Shown here piece by piece: positions 48,401-60,390 of a stretch of 64,000 nt of DNA (position 1 is its first letter; each line of letters starts with the position of its first letter). Under the pieces are notes generated by a model. It was given only the letters and a program-made list of their open reading frames with translations, was not told the origin of the DNA and ran no database searches. Both the position numbers and the translations under genes were made by a program. Origin of the DNA: Pyrrhoderma lamaoense (Eukaryota; Basidiomycota; Agaricomycetes; Hymenochaetales; Hymenochaetaceae); NCBI GenBank assembly GCA_002794735.1, contig NBAZ01000001.1, forward strand, positions 2,976,001-3,040,000, in the 5' to 3' direction.

Positions 48401-49962
48401 AGTTTTATAGAAAGGGAATCCGGATTCAATATACAACCATAAACCAGAAAATCAAGAAACCAAGAACAAAAGAAAGAAAAGTAGATTAATGGAAGAAGAG
48501 GGAAGCGATACAAAGCAAATTATAGCGTAGTACTAAACATTATAGTTATAATCAAGGAGGAAAATTTCTCAATTAAAGGTTATGGAATGATGTATACGTC
48601 TACATGCAATCCGATCAACGGATACTCACTCAACGGGTCCCCAGTTAAACGCTCAACAAGAGCATTTAACGTCCCAGCACGTGGCATGGTACTGTTGTAC
48701 TCCAATTTGATGTCATCAGAGGAATATGATGGCTGCAGATACCAAGGAAGGTTTGCCTGAGCAACTTTTGTATTATGATACGCCTGAGCTTCTTCGTCAC
48801 CCGTCAACTGCCATACTTTTCTCGATCTTCTGGGTTGGTTCATATCTAGATTTGGATCACCATCTTGTATACAGTCAAGCTCATTCTGCACGTCCAAAAG
48901 TGCATCAGTAACTGATTCGGGATCTGGGGAGTCGAGAAGCGTGTTCAAGCTTGAGAGAGACTGAAAGTCATTCACCAAGATCGGTCTGCGTCTTGAGTTA
49001 CGACGGAGCGAGCTAGACGAATCAGAGCGACTGCGACTGAGTGGAGAACGAGTAAAGGTGGCCGAAGGTGTAAAAGGCGTCGGAGGAGTTGGCTTGTTCA
49101 TATAAGAGGTGGACATAGAGGAATTGGATGGATACGGCATGGGTGTAGCAGGTGAAGGGGGACAAGGTAGCGACTGTGACCAAGAGCTTTTACTAGGTGT
49201 CTGTAGCTCGCTTTCAATTACATACTGATCTATTTTATCTCTATGTTGGCTCAAGCCACCGGAAGATAGGGGTGCGACGTCATCAGGGAAGTCTTTTATT
49301 ACGAGTACAGAGGGCGACAATATATATTCATACTACACGAGAATGAATGTGAGAACTTTTTCTTAAAAGCTAAGTTTAAAAGCCAGAATAAGCCTCACCT
49401 TCGAGTAAGGGTCGATGAGTGGGACTTCTCGATAAGCTGTTTCTTGGCTATTTGCAGAATTTGGAGGGAAGCTTGAATCAGGGAAGCGCTGACCGCTCGA
49501 AATAGGTTCCGAGCAGCGCAGTTTCTCGGCCTCATATTCACAGACCCGAAGCTCCTCGTCAGTGAGTTTGAGATTTTCTGCTTCCTCAATTGAAAGTTCA
49601 GCTACAAAAGCGCTTGGTATCCAGCCAATGCGGTCATCACGAAGAGCAGCCCACCAGCCGGATTCTTCCTTTTCAACAATTTCCAGGATTTCGTTCTTTC
49701 TAAACGACAGGTGATCAGAGTCCCCCGATGAGAAATCATATAGACACAAGACAAAGCATAGTCTCCATTCCGACGCTGAACTAAGAGGTGAACGAGATGA
49801 GCTGGAGGACATGTAGGTCGATGGGGAGAAGGGAAAGAAGGAAGATGATGGGGAAGATCGCGGAGAGTTTACATCATCTTCGTCATCATCATAGCCATCT
49901 GACAGTGCCGGACAGTAATAAGGGTCTATATGTAAACGCTGGAGTTCGCCTCGCGCATGCAT
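45457..49962 (-). CDS. Cdc25-type Ras guanine nucleotide exchange factor with SH3 and PX-like insert
   Basis: Ras GEF activating Ras by GDP release. Minus-strand order: an N-terminal exon from 49962 with an SH3 domain (LCLYDFSSGDSDHLSFRKNE, EESGWWAALRDDRIGWIPSA); a Ser/Pro-rich linker (49332-48630); the RasGEF N-terminal motif (FLTTFCTFTNASRLLELLIA); and the catalytic domain from IHIDPTDLAAQLMLYEHRLY through NLTAFCETHDRLATWVK, FVDFWIKVAE, LNNFSSMSAIIAALSSSVIS and CVPYIGILLTDLVHIQDQ. About 330 residues then intervene before the last catalytic helix (LINFTKRQKLADAIHAIIRF). The insert ends in a PX-like segment (FLIEVKVAEKEPWQ, IEKSCLDILALDRVIRT, LGLPIKDKNEMIIFF) split by intron 46465-46562. The C-terminus ends ADIRKGLEAAGF. 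Joining the exon at 47870 needs one missing base or another donor. An upstream exon is possible. Confidence 0.85.
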
Positions 49963-51516
49963 TATCGTTGGCAGTTTATGATTATCGTCAAAAACGTTAG
50001 TGGAGGATGTGTTGATGGAATTCTAGATGGTGGCAGCAGGAGTGGGAAAAAATGGATAGCCCAGCAACGTCTTTTAGGTCAAGGTGTTAGCGGGATGTCA
50101 GTCGTTAGGAACTGGGATATGACTGTGTCTGCATTCCCAAGCAAGAAAATTGACTCCAGATAAGTACTCAGAGAGCAGGCACTGCTGATGGCAGCCAGGT
50201 AGGTTTGTCGACCATAGCAACGCGCCATCATGTACCTCGGATGCGTTATAAGTAGCCCAAAGATGTTTTAAATCATCGCAGAACAACATTTCCCCTTTTG
50301 TCAGAACGGGACGGATTTATTCTTTTTGGTACGTTGCATCACAACAAATGTTCACGTCTCGAGGCGGAGCAGTACCAAAAATACTTGGAAAACGTGTAAC
50401 GAAATATACTTGATTCAGAAACAGAAGCTTCAGGTACAGAATGGAAATCAATAAATGATATGACTGAAAAGATTTTAACAGTCTGGAGAACTTAAAAATT
50501 AGTTAATATATATGACAGTCAAAAAATGATTATGTGTCGAGTAAAGAATGCTTACGAAGGGGTACAGAGAAGATGATGAACATTTAGCGAATTGGTTGAT
50601 AGATTGGACTGATGGGAAAGTAAACTAATTGAGCTCCTTTGAATCTTATCCATCAGGATGGTCGTTTACTCAGACAGAAAGACAGGCCAGAAAGGATAGT
50701 TGATGAATTACAAAAGTACTAAAGATATCGGTAATGCCGAGTAGAGAAGAGAGCCGAGCCATAGAGCAAAAATAGCTTCCACCAAGTCCACTGAAGCAGA
50801 TGGCCTTTCCTCCCGCTCCCCCTTATTGATCACCATATTACCAAAGTAGAATATAAGTCCGCACGGAAGGAAACAGCTACGTTTGATAATAGTCAAATGT
50901 GTACAGAAAGGAGATAAGCTTGGAAGCACAGCTTGTTCCAGGTCCATATGGACGTCTTGGATGAAATTGGTAGATTCCAGTGCAGCGAGAAAGATGACAA
51001 AACGTTCTATGATTCTCTCGCTCTTCGTAGGTTCATCATCATAGAACTTTGACGAGCAAATGATTATCAGCTAGCCAGCTAGCCAAAGCAACGTTGTAGA
51101 TCTTCCACCTCAGAGACGGTAGGGTAAGAGGGCCGACCTAACTATGAGGAGCCGCTGGAGTGTTATTATTCATACGTCGTCCTGGCATTGTCCTGCATGC
51201 TCACGGCCGCTATTTTCAATAACAAGGCGAATAGTAGCCACAGTCACTGTCACCGTCGCCATCATGGTCATCGCCGTGGTCATCGCCATGTCTCACTTTG
51301 TTAAGTAAATAATAATATCTCTTTAACTATAAAAACTGGTGTCGAATGTAGCTTTACGGAGGTATACTCCCAAACAGGCAACAAATTCACGCCTCCTAGC
51401 GACCTCAATTAGAGATGTGGTGCGTAAACACGCGTGAATAGGCGGCTACTACAAGTGCCATTTACAGACTTTGACGTTGGTTCAATGCGGGTACGACCAC
51501 AACGACGGCACCTTCA
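49963..51516. other. Long divergent promoter region
   Basis: About 1.55 kb between the Ras GEF (-) and the LAMTOR2-like gene (+). A minus-strand ORF at 50098-50289 (begins MLFCDDLKHLWATY) might be a short 5' exon but has no support. No other gene is seen. Confidence 0.4.
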
Positions 51517-52187
51517 ATGCTAGTCCTTTCATCGCTCAACAAGCTCCTTGCACACGTACTTTCTCCACCAACTATACACACAGCTGTCATTTTCTCTCCT
51601 TCAGGTGAACTTATTGCCTTCGAGTCTGCTCATGCGCCCACTCGCCCCAAGGACGACGTACGCGTTCTCGTCGGTATAGCAAGTGAAATATGGACAGAAA
51701 CCCGTGATGATGGCGAGGGAATGGTAGAAAGCGAGGTATATCTTGCATTCTTTCGTTCTATCGCCTATGCTTGCTGTTTGTTTCTGCTTTGACAGAGTTA
51801 TAGGCGCTTACCACCGTCTTGTTTTGACAGGTAGGGAAGATATATGTCTTACCTATAACCTCATCTTCCTCTGCGTCAGGACGTGAAGGAAGATCAGGCT
51901 TAAAAGAGCCAGAGAACCCTGTTCTACTCATTGCGCTCAACGGAACAGATGAAGCCCAGTGGGGCGACCTACAACGCAAGGTGATTAATTGGTTTTCAAT
52001 AAACTCCATAACTCTATAGGCACGGCGCCTGTTTCTTGTCAAATAATGTGCTCATGTCTATATCTATCTGAAGGGTCAAAACCTTGCACAACACATCTCA
52101 AAACCTCTCCAACAAATACTAGGCTACCTCCAGACAGAGGCAAACTCAGCTTCAACTTCCATGTCGGCCAAGAATGGTCGTCGATGA
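51517..52187 (+). CDS. LAMTOR2-like roadblock/LC7 protein
   Basis: Small roadblock-fold protein resembling LAMTOR2/p14, a subunit of the Ragulator complex that tethers Rag GTPases to the lysosome/vacuole for TORC1 signalling. Exons 51517-51735, 51831-51980 and 52074-52187 give 160 aa. The pattern follows LAMTOR2: an amphipathic first helix (MLVLSSLNKLLAHVLS), a beta-strand pair (IHTAVIFSPSGELIAFES), helix 2 with VRVLVGIASEIWTET, then VGKIYVLPITSSSS, PVLLIALNGTDEAQWGDLQR and a final helix (QNLAQHISKPLQQILGYLQT). A Ser/Gly-rich loop is inserted before the last strand. The ATG at 51517 is the first in frame and gives the expected length. The ortholog assignment is inferred from fold pattern. Confidence 0.75.
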
Positions 52188-53641
52188 CACCTCGGCTTCT
52201 CGATTTATCTGCTTTTCTTTTTCTCTCATCTCTCTACATTGTGTAAGTTTAGGTTCTCTTCTGTGATTGAGTCAGCTGGTTGACGGAGAATTCCCTAACT
52301 GTATTTTCTAAAAACCGTGCATATCCACAGTCTAGCCTTATAGAGTTTCTTAATTCATTATTCAGTATCACTTTGACCGATGCTTTCGTACTTCCTTACC
52401 GAAACTAAACTTCCTATTCTTCTGGTACTACTGATACTACTGATATTGATACTATTGATAGTCACATGCACATGCATTCAATTACTCTTTTATTCCTTAT
52501 TACTACATCCTTAGTCCTGCTCTGGACTTCTCTTAAGCCGTATTAACTCATATAAACGAAACGAAGTCTTCGCGATCCCTTCTTCCCGTGATCCGTTTCT
52601 CGCGATTCTCCTCTTCCTTCTAGTTCTCGGCCATTTCGACTCGAATCCCTCACCAATCTTCTCTTTTTCATTCAATTGAACCCAAATTGAAGAAGAGATT
52701 TCTGGCCCCGAATAGATCAAATTTCGTGTAATTGCCTCCCTGCCCTATAACTTACAACCCTTTTCTACGTTTGTTTAGACTCGCTATCTCGTTTGGTATT
52801 GTAATTTGTAAAGAGTTGCATCCATACCTCCCCTCTTCCCCCAGGTCGTTTTTACTTATCAACTTTAACCTTCTTCCTTTTGATAACTATAATCACTTCT
52901 TATGTTCTAGTCAGTTATCAAGGAAGTTGTTAATTCTAGAATACCTTAGTACCAGATCCAATTTTATCACTTTCTAAAGAATAGTACTGCATCTTGCTTA
53001 CAAACATATCGAGGGTGCGTCATAGAAAAATGGAGAATGAGTTCAATCTTCTCTCATTTTGTTTCGGCTTTCATCTTGGGTTCTGAATTCCGTTATTATT
53101 GTTTGTTTGCTTTGTCGTGTTTTATTTGGGTTTTGTTATGCAAGAAAGTAGTAGGGGAAAAAAAAAGAAGTAGAAGAATAAGGGACCCGGACCGTACACA
53201 TGCAAAATCTAAGACTCGTGACTAGGGTGGACTAGCAGTAAACTTGATGCATGAAAGAAAGCGAAAATAAAAAGTGTCTGTCTGCTTGATTTTTGCAAGG
53301 AGAGGATGAAAGGAAGAGTTGAACGGGGAGAGGGCGGAGATAAGATGTGAGGATGATCAGCATTATTTAAGAACTTAAGAGGTTATTGAATAACGATTAA
53401 CTCTAAGAAGGACTTGAAAAATAAAACTTTGATGACTAGCCAAGAGAAAAAAACGAGGAGAATAGGTAGGTAGGGAGGAGTGAATTCGGGGAGGGATGTG
53501 ATTGTTTAGTGAGATAGAAGAGATGAGAATTCGTGATCTTGCGCAAGCTGTTGGTGTAAGAGAAAAAATAACTAATGAAGAAGTGGAGAGCGATTGAAAT
53601 TAGAAAAGAAGATAGGTTGGAGGGTCGGTTAGTAGGGAAGA
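52188..53641. other. Convergent AT-rich region
   Basis: About 1.45 kb between the 3' ends of the LAMTOR2-like gene (+) and COQ1 (-). Short ORFs here are low-complexity. No gene is seen. Confidence 0.45.
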
Positions 53642-55737
53642 TTATGAAGTCCGTTTTACGACACGTTCTGCAAGAGTCTCGAGTGCACTCCGAGCATCAC
53701 TTGGAGGAAGGAACTTCAATACATCGCGAGCTTTCTCAGCATGGGCAATTGCCAAGGCTCGAGTACGTTCTACTCCTGAGGAGCGCCTAACGAGGTCACG
53801 AGCCTAGGTAGTGAGACGTGAGTTAGCATAAGATATATTCCGAGGAAAAGTTACGAAAAGAAAAAAGAGTAAATAAAAAAAAATCAATAGATCAAAAGTT
53901 ATCAAAGAGGGAAGTGATCTTAATCAGCCTTTCCTCCGAACCGGAACAACTAAATAATAACATGGACTAGAGAAAGAGGGTCCTTACCTGTTCTACGTCA
54001 CCCTCTTGAGAGAACTTGCGTTCAATTAAAGGGCCCATTGCAGGATGTTCCTCCCACGCGAAGAGGGCAGGTCCCGTTGCGAGACCCAATTGTAAATCAG
54101 CACCTCCAGGCTTCCCGAGTTGGCCATCTGCGGCTTCATAGTCCAGGACATCATCCACGAGCTAAATTATGACAACAAAGAAAGCAAGAAAAATGATTAG
54201 CGTCAGATGAACAGATCGAGATCAAGGAAATATGATCAAAATATGAGAAACTTCCCCTTCTCCGCAAACGGGAGTTGATCTTTATAATAGATCTAAAAGG
54301 AGATATGATCTTATATACGAAGAAAAGGCATTATTTACATACCTGGAATGCGATACCGATGTTACGGCCATAAGCATATGCAACTTCCTTCCAGATCTCA
54401 CCCTCTCGCGCACCACCCAACACAACCGCAGCTCGCGCGCTCTTCGCGATTAGACTAGCTGTCTTCAAATATGATTTTCTCAAATATACATTCCAAATTT
54501 CTCTACCAATCCTCCTTCCTTTCACTTTACTCGACTCTGCCCCTGACCCAGCCGAGGAACTAGAACTAGGCCCAGACATCCCAAGTCCGAGTCCGAGTCC
54601 AAGCTCGTCCAACCCAGCCTCACTCAACGGTCCTGTCTCTCCGCCTGTCAAAGCCTTTTGCATCTGCAAGATCTCACCCTCAACTAAGTTTGCAATTACT
54701 CCTGCAATCAATTCCGTACATTCGGACGATCCGAGTCTGCTTAGCGCCGCCGATGCTCGTCCAAGCAAGAAATCTCCTGCGAGTACGGCAAGCTTATTTC
54801 CGAATGCAGCGGGTGCGGAGGGTGCGCTACGTCGAAGTGAGGCACCGTCGATAACGTCGTCATGTAAAAGCGAGGCTACATGGATCATTTCGACAATTTG
54901 GGCTAGGCGGAGTTGGGTTGGGAGGAGGAAGGGTTGGCATGTAGTCAGCACTGAAGGTGATGATGATGAAGAGGAGGAGGAAGTAGTTTGAGGAATGTAG
55001 ACTGGCGCTGGGACTGTGTTTGGAGGTGGTAAGTCAAAGACGGACTCAAAAGACCTGGTATGGTCAGGCATATTCGGATTCCAATCGTTTAACACATCTG
55101 CTCTTGACAACGGGGCATCCAACTCCTCCGTCCTCCCCTTTGCACCTTCCTCCGTCGCAGCCCACCTCTTCTCCTCCCAATCTCCCCCCAATCCATTCGT
55201 CGCACGTGCAAACAACAAAACAAGCAACGGTCGAATTTGTTTCGATGGCTGTAAGAAGTAGTACTCCGCTATCGTTGTTAACGATGGATGAGAAGATCCA
55301 AGTAAATGTAACAACGTCTTCCGCAACTTTGATAATTCTGGAGCCAATAGCTTGTATGGGTCGATACTTGTCTGTTGTTGATTTTGTGTTTCGCTTCCCA
55401 CAGTAACACTCGTATAAGCTCCAGGACCAGATCCTGTGGATTCAGCATTGATATTTGCACTACTGGACGCGGGCGCCTGCGGTCTCACAGTGCTCGAATT
55501 CGCTGATGAACTGTCCGGCGTTGTATGTTGCTGCTGCTGTTGTTCCGAAACATCCCCCTCCCTTCCCCTATGCTTGACCACCACCTGCGCGAACGCACTT
55601 GAATGGCGCCTCGTAATCGCCTGACATTGTATCAGCTGTAAATATTGCGCTTGCAATTGTCGTTGCTGCCTTCGCGTGACGTATGCTGAGGGACTCGCAT
55701 GAGCTCGGGAAGCCAAATTAGCTGTCCATCGTCTCAT
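53642..55737 (-). CDS. COQ1: Polyprenyl diphosphate synthase for ubiquinone (COQ1)
   Basis: Trans-isoprenyl diphosphate synthase making the ubiquinone side chain in mitochondria. Exons 55737-54343, 54161-53988 and 53803-53642 give 576 aa with clean phases. The N-terminal 60 residues are Arg/Ser/Gln-rich without acidic residues (MRRWTANLASRAHASPSAYV), a transit peptide. A Gln/Ser-rich spacer follows. The catalytic core has KQIRPLLVLLFARATN, the first DDxxD in VASLLHDDVIDGASLRRSAP, GNKLAVLAGDFLLGRASAAL, VEGEILQMQKA, YLRKSYLKTASLIAKSARAA and the second DDxxD in QLVDDVLDYE. It ends LETLAERVVKRTS. The protein is longer than yeast Coq1 (473 aa) because of Ser-rich and Gly/Leu-rich loops (about residues 215-260 and 365-400). 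The chain length made is not predictable here. Confidence 0.93.
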
Positions 55738-58485
55738 AGTATTTTTTTGAGGAAAAAAAAAAAGATAATCTTATAGAATCAAATTTACTATATGCCTAGG
55801 CTAGCAGGGCAGAGTAGTAATTTTTAATAGTGGGAAGGGAGGGAAGGGGAACAAGGGGACGAGGAGGGTTTTTCGGGAGACGTCGTTTGGACGAATGACT
55901 GAGGAGTCGCGCCTATTTTCCCTGAGCTTGAGAGAACCCGACGGATGATTTCTATTTTTTTAATTGGCCGTTTCCTTTTTTGACTCGCTCATTTTACTCC
56001 CGATTTCTTTGTTCAAAAAATCAGTATTCTACATACTACTGTATACACTCAAATGGGGTGCTAATGTTTGACTTATATCCTGATGACAATATTAAAACAA
56101 TAAAAAAGTTTTAATAAAGCATTTTAAAATGTCTTAAGTACCAGACAAATCTAACTGTCACAAAAGATAGTATAATGAGCCTTGTAGGTGATACACAATA
56201 ATATGGTGAGAAGAAGTCCTTTCATTCATCATAGTCAATAGAAAGTTCGAGGCATCTCTTAAAGTTATGCTAGATTCTAATGATCCATTATTCAAGACAT
56301 CATCCACATCCGCATCAGCAGCGGTCTCGGATGCTGATACAGATCCCTTATGATGAAAAGTAGACATGATCTCGTTGGGCTGATATATCAGTGTCATTCG
56401 TCAGCGTCTTCGAGAGAGACAATAAACTTTAAGAACAGCAGAATAACATAAGAACATATGATTCCTCTTCCTTTTCTCAATCTTTTCTCCATCTTCATCA
56501 TTTACATCTTTCTGATACGTATCAATCTCAACTATATATACAGAGATTAATCAGATTAAATCAGTTTACACATATGCTGTCATACGTGATATCGTGATGT
56601 CTATTTCAGACTCAGAAATGATAAGAAAACAGAAAAAAGATGGATGTGCCAGTTGATGAATAAGAAAACAAGATTTTATCAACACGATTGAAACACAAAA
56701 AGGTTTAGGTTTAAAGAAGTAAGGATATATACATTACCTAGTAGTTCTACAATCTGCTCCTAGTAAGTTACCGGTGCAAATTCGTATTAAAACTTCTCAC
56801 CGAAATTAGCACAAGGTTGTTCCACCGGAATGAGGTCCGGGGTACCCATATTATAATGGATCCCAGACTGTAAGTGTGTGTGTAAAAAGTGTATTTACCA
56901 TCGCATTTTACCACGATTAAGTTTCACCAAGAGCCATCGAAGGTAGAAGTAAGGCCAAGGTTTCCCTGCATTAGTCATATCAAGAAGAGAAAAGGGGGTA
57001 AAAGTACGAGGCAGTAAGGAGATGGAGTCAAAAGAAGCTAACTCTGAATTATCAGACCGGCACAAATCGGTATTAAGGGAGGTGAAAATTAGTATGGTAA
57101 TATCTGCGTCTAGAGGAACTTGATAAAGCAGTGTATTATTACTTCTTTGACTCAACTACAGTATAATGAATCTATTCGCATGCGAATTTATCTTTCATTG
57201 TACTATAATACACATACATTGTTCATAATGGCTACAAGGTTAAGGAAATAAAATACGAATCACAGGCTTACGTGCATATAATGCTTTCTCTCTATAAAAC
57301 ACATAAAGATGGCCTGTCGAGTCAGATCTATACAGGATGCTGATGGGGTATGAGTTATAGCCATTAGTCAGCAATTTTTTTCACCTTTCAACGGAAGTAT
57401 GAAAGAAAACTCGCATCTTTATGATCTTATCTGTTATCAGTCATACAAAGGGGTCTCATAAATAGGGTCCACGTATGTCAGCGATCGACATAAGCCATAA
57501 TTGGCACTTTTATTACATATGCACGAGTCGAATGAAAATCAGTTTTACTTATTAAGAAAGTATATGGATTGCCATTAGTAATTACATAACCCAGGCCCTT
57601 GACAATATTTTATGATACTGTCTCTCACCAGTAATGCACGTGTTAAGCTTTTTGTACGATTACATTGTGAACACATACTTTAATCACAAAAAAATACTAG
57701 CCTGAAGTTAAGTTCTTGATAATATTTGTATGATTTTTCTTGAGTAAAAACAATGTGTATCATTTTAATTTAGCAAACAAGATGAAGATATCCATATATG
57801 AGATCACTAGGTAATGCTCAGTGCGTGGAAATCAAAAGAAAAGATATCTATTCTGACACCGTATTTTTACACTTGTTAGAATCATAAAAAACTGATAGAA
57901 AAATAATTTAAGACACAGAAAATATATATAAAAATTAGTAGGTTTTTAATCAAATTTCAGAAAAAATACGCAAAACGATGTGTATATTGATTTTCGAGTA
58001 ACTGTTAACATGATACATTTAAGAAATGATCAACATTCTATTTACAAAAAAAAACATTTTTTCGACACTTATAATAAGCTACATGATAAAAATCAGCAGC
58101 TTCAGAAGTATGTAAAGATAGTGTCTAAGTTTTTGATATATATTGATTATCTAGTAAGCAGAAAATTCGATGTGAGCATTATAGTAGTGGCGCGAGTGTA
58201 GCAGACAGTACCTCCTGTACATTCAATCCATTCATAACACATGGATCAAGCTTCATATACTAGGACCCAGTGAACCTTAACACGCCTTTCTCATTTTTTC
58301 GAACCCAGAGTCATCAGCTTGTTTAGATCGATACTTATATGTTACTGTGTTACGCTTAATGTGGCTCCCAGCGGTTTCAGCCGTATTTCCAGTTACAAGA
58401 CGCCGGACGAAATTGATGAGACGTCCATTTTCAGGCGCCACTCTCTTGCGTTTAGTTCTTCCTTCTCTCTTCCACGACTGTTAGC
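55738..58485. other. Long AT-rich gap before the APH genes
   Basis: About 2.7 kb with no supported gene. Poly-A and AT-rich tracts dominate (57600-58100). A stretch near 56430-56510 resembles 60935-61010, which lies before the second APH gene. A minus-strand ORF at 56158-56397 has no recognisable content. Confidence 0.45.
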
Positions 58486-60390
58486 ATGCCCTGTTCTGGG
58501 AGCATGAGGTTCATCCTCGACCTACCGGTTGCTCCAGTTTGGCTACCTCTGCGCTGTCCTCGCCCTCATCCGCGTCTATTCCGTGTTTCCTACTGTAACT
58601 CTATCACTAACACGACCCGTTGCTTCTCGCATCGCGCGTACTCTGTCAAGGCACGTCAACCTAACGACCTTTTCGAATACACGACAGGAAAGTGGATGTC
58701 AGTCCTATAATGCTACTCTTTGGGGGATACGCCTGATTCGTAACCTAAAATACTCAGCTACAATAATGAACTTCGTCACAAAGAACGCAGACGTATATTC
58801 AACGTCGATGAGCTCAGTCGACTTGCAGCAGAATCTGTCAATCGTAGTCTAAATGATGTTGCTAGTCTGGTAAAACTAGCTGAAGATATACTTAATCGTA
58901 CCTTTCTCATCACCATGCACGATGGTTTCCAAATGGTCGCTCGCATTCCATATCCGATTGTAGTTCCCAAATACTTCGCTATTGCAAGTGAAGTGGCTAC
59001 CATGGACTATCTCCGCTCAGTAGGCATACCTATACCTGAGGTGTACGGATACTCTCCCGTACCAGACAATGCGGCAGGGACGGAGTATATATTCATGGAA
59101 TATGTACAAGGCACCAACCTAGGTGACATATGGTTCGATCTAGAAGAAACAGATATCATTTCTATAACACGGCAATTGGCCCAACTAGAATCGAAGATGA
59201 TGTCGATCTCTTTCCCAGCTGGCGGTAGCTTATACTATACTAAAGACCTTAAGGATGTGCCTGAGAGTGAATCTGGGAATACCAGGTTAGGAATTACATT
59301 AGAGAAGGATACACGCTTCTGCGTCGGTCCAGATACAGATCTATCTCTATGGTTTGGAAGGAGATCACAACTCAACATAGATCGAGGGCCATGTAAGCCG
59401 TTCTCTGACTTTCATAAAGCTGCTTCATATAATGAAATGATGATTATAGTCAAGAATATAGAGGAAGCTCTAAGAAGAAGAGCTGAGAAGGAAATAGCTT
59501 ATCTGGAACGATTTGGACAACCGCTTCTACCATTTGATCGTATGAGGAGGGAAGCCTACAATTACGAGAAGCAGTCGCCAATGGATCACATTGAGAATGT
59601 AAAGCGCTATCTCAGCATCGCTCCATCAATAATCCCAAGAGACCCAGCCCTCAGACATTTTCGCATACGCCATATTGATCTTAGACCAAGCAATATCTTT
59701 GTTTCTAGGTCTGCGGACTCTATCTTACATATCGATAGCCTAATTGATTGGCAACACACCTCGATCCTACCTCTGAATCTCCTTGCTCATGTTCCGCAAG
59801 AGATACATAACTTCAGCGATAACGAATGGCATTTTACGGAACGACCGTCAATACCAGAAGATTTTGCAAATTTGAACGAGGTTCAGCAAAGCAATCAGAT
59901 GGAACTCTATCGCCGCCGTCTCGTCCACTACCACTACGTCGGGAACACAGGGAAATATAACAAGCCTCATTACGCGGCATTGGCGGACCCGATGGATAGG
60001 CTCCGCCGCCGCCTTTGCTGCTTTGCCGGTAGCCCATGGGAAGGTGAACCTCTGGGGCTGAAGGTTGCACTGATTAATGCAGTAGAGAGATGGGAGATGC
60101 TCACAGGAGGAGGATTACCGTGTCCTATAGCGTTCGAAGACGACGATATAAAGAAGACTCTGGAGTTGTATGAAAAGCAAAGAGAATCAGACGAGACTAT
60201 TAGAAAGATTCGGAACACAGTCGGCTTCAGATCGGATGGATGGGTACCTGATGAACACTACGATGAGGTCATGGAAGTTTGCAAGAAGATGAAGGAGGAA
60301 GTTTTTGCTGAGGCAGAATCGGAAGGTGAACTAGCTCAGGTTGCAGCACACTGGCCTCTGGATGACATGGACGAGGATGACTATCTGTAA
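58486..60390 (+). CDS. APH-family phosphotransferase (AIM9-like), copy 1
   Basis: Aminoglycoside-phosphotransferase-fold protein of the fungal AIM9/FMP29-like group, often mitochondrial. Exons 58486-58697 and 58758-60390 give 614 aa. The N-terminus (MPCSGSMRFILDLPVAPVWL, then SHRAYSVKARQ) is Arg-rich and acid-poor, fitting a transit peptide. The conserved start is LFEYTTGKWIYNNELRHKER. The kinase-like core has LNRTFLITMHDGFQMVARIP, YLRSVGIPIPEVYGYSP, GTEYIFMEYVQGTNLGDIW, the catalytic loop IRHIDLRPSNIFV (H-x-D-x4-N) and the metal Asp in SLIDWQHTSILPL. At the nucleotide-loop region it reads AEDILNRTF, while copy 2 has AEGGFNRVF, so the Gly pair is lost here. The C-terminal 100 residues are helical and acidic. 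The substrate is unknown. Confidence 0.85.

Noticed and set aside
50098..50289. Short minus-strand ORF upstream of the Ras GEF
   Set aside because: It could be a 5' exon, but no splice connection or conserved content supports it.
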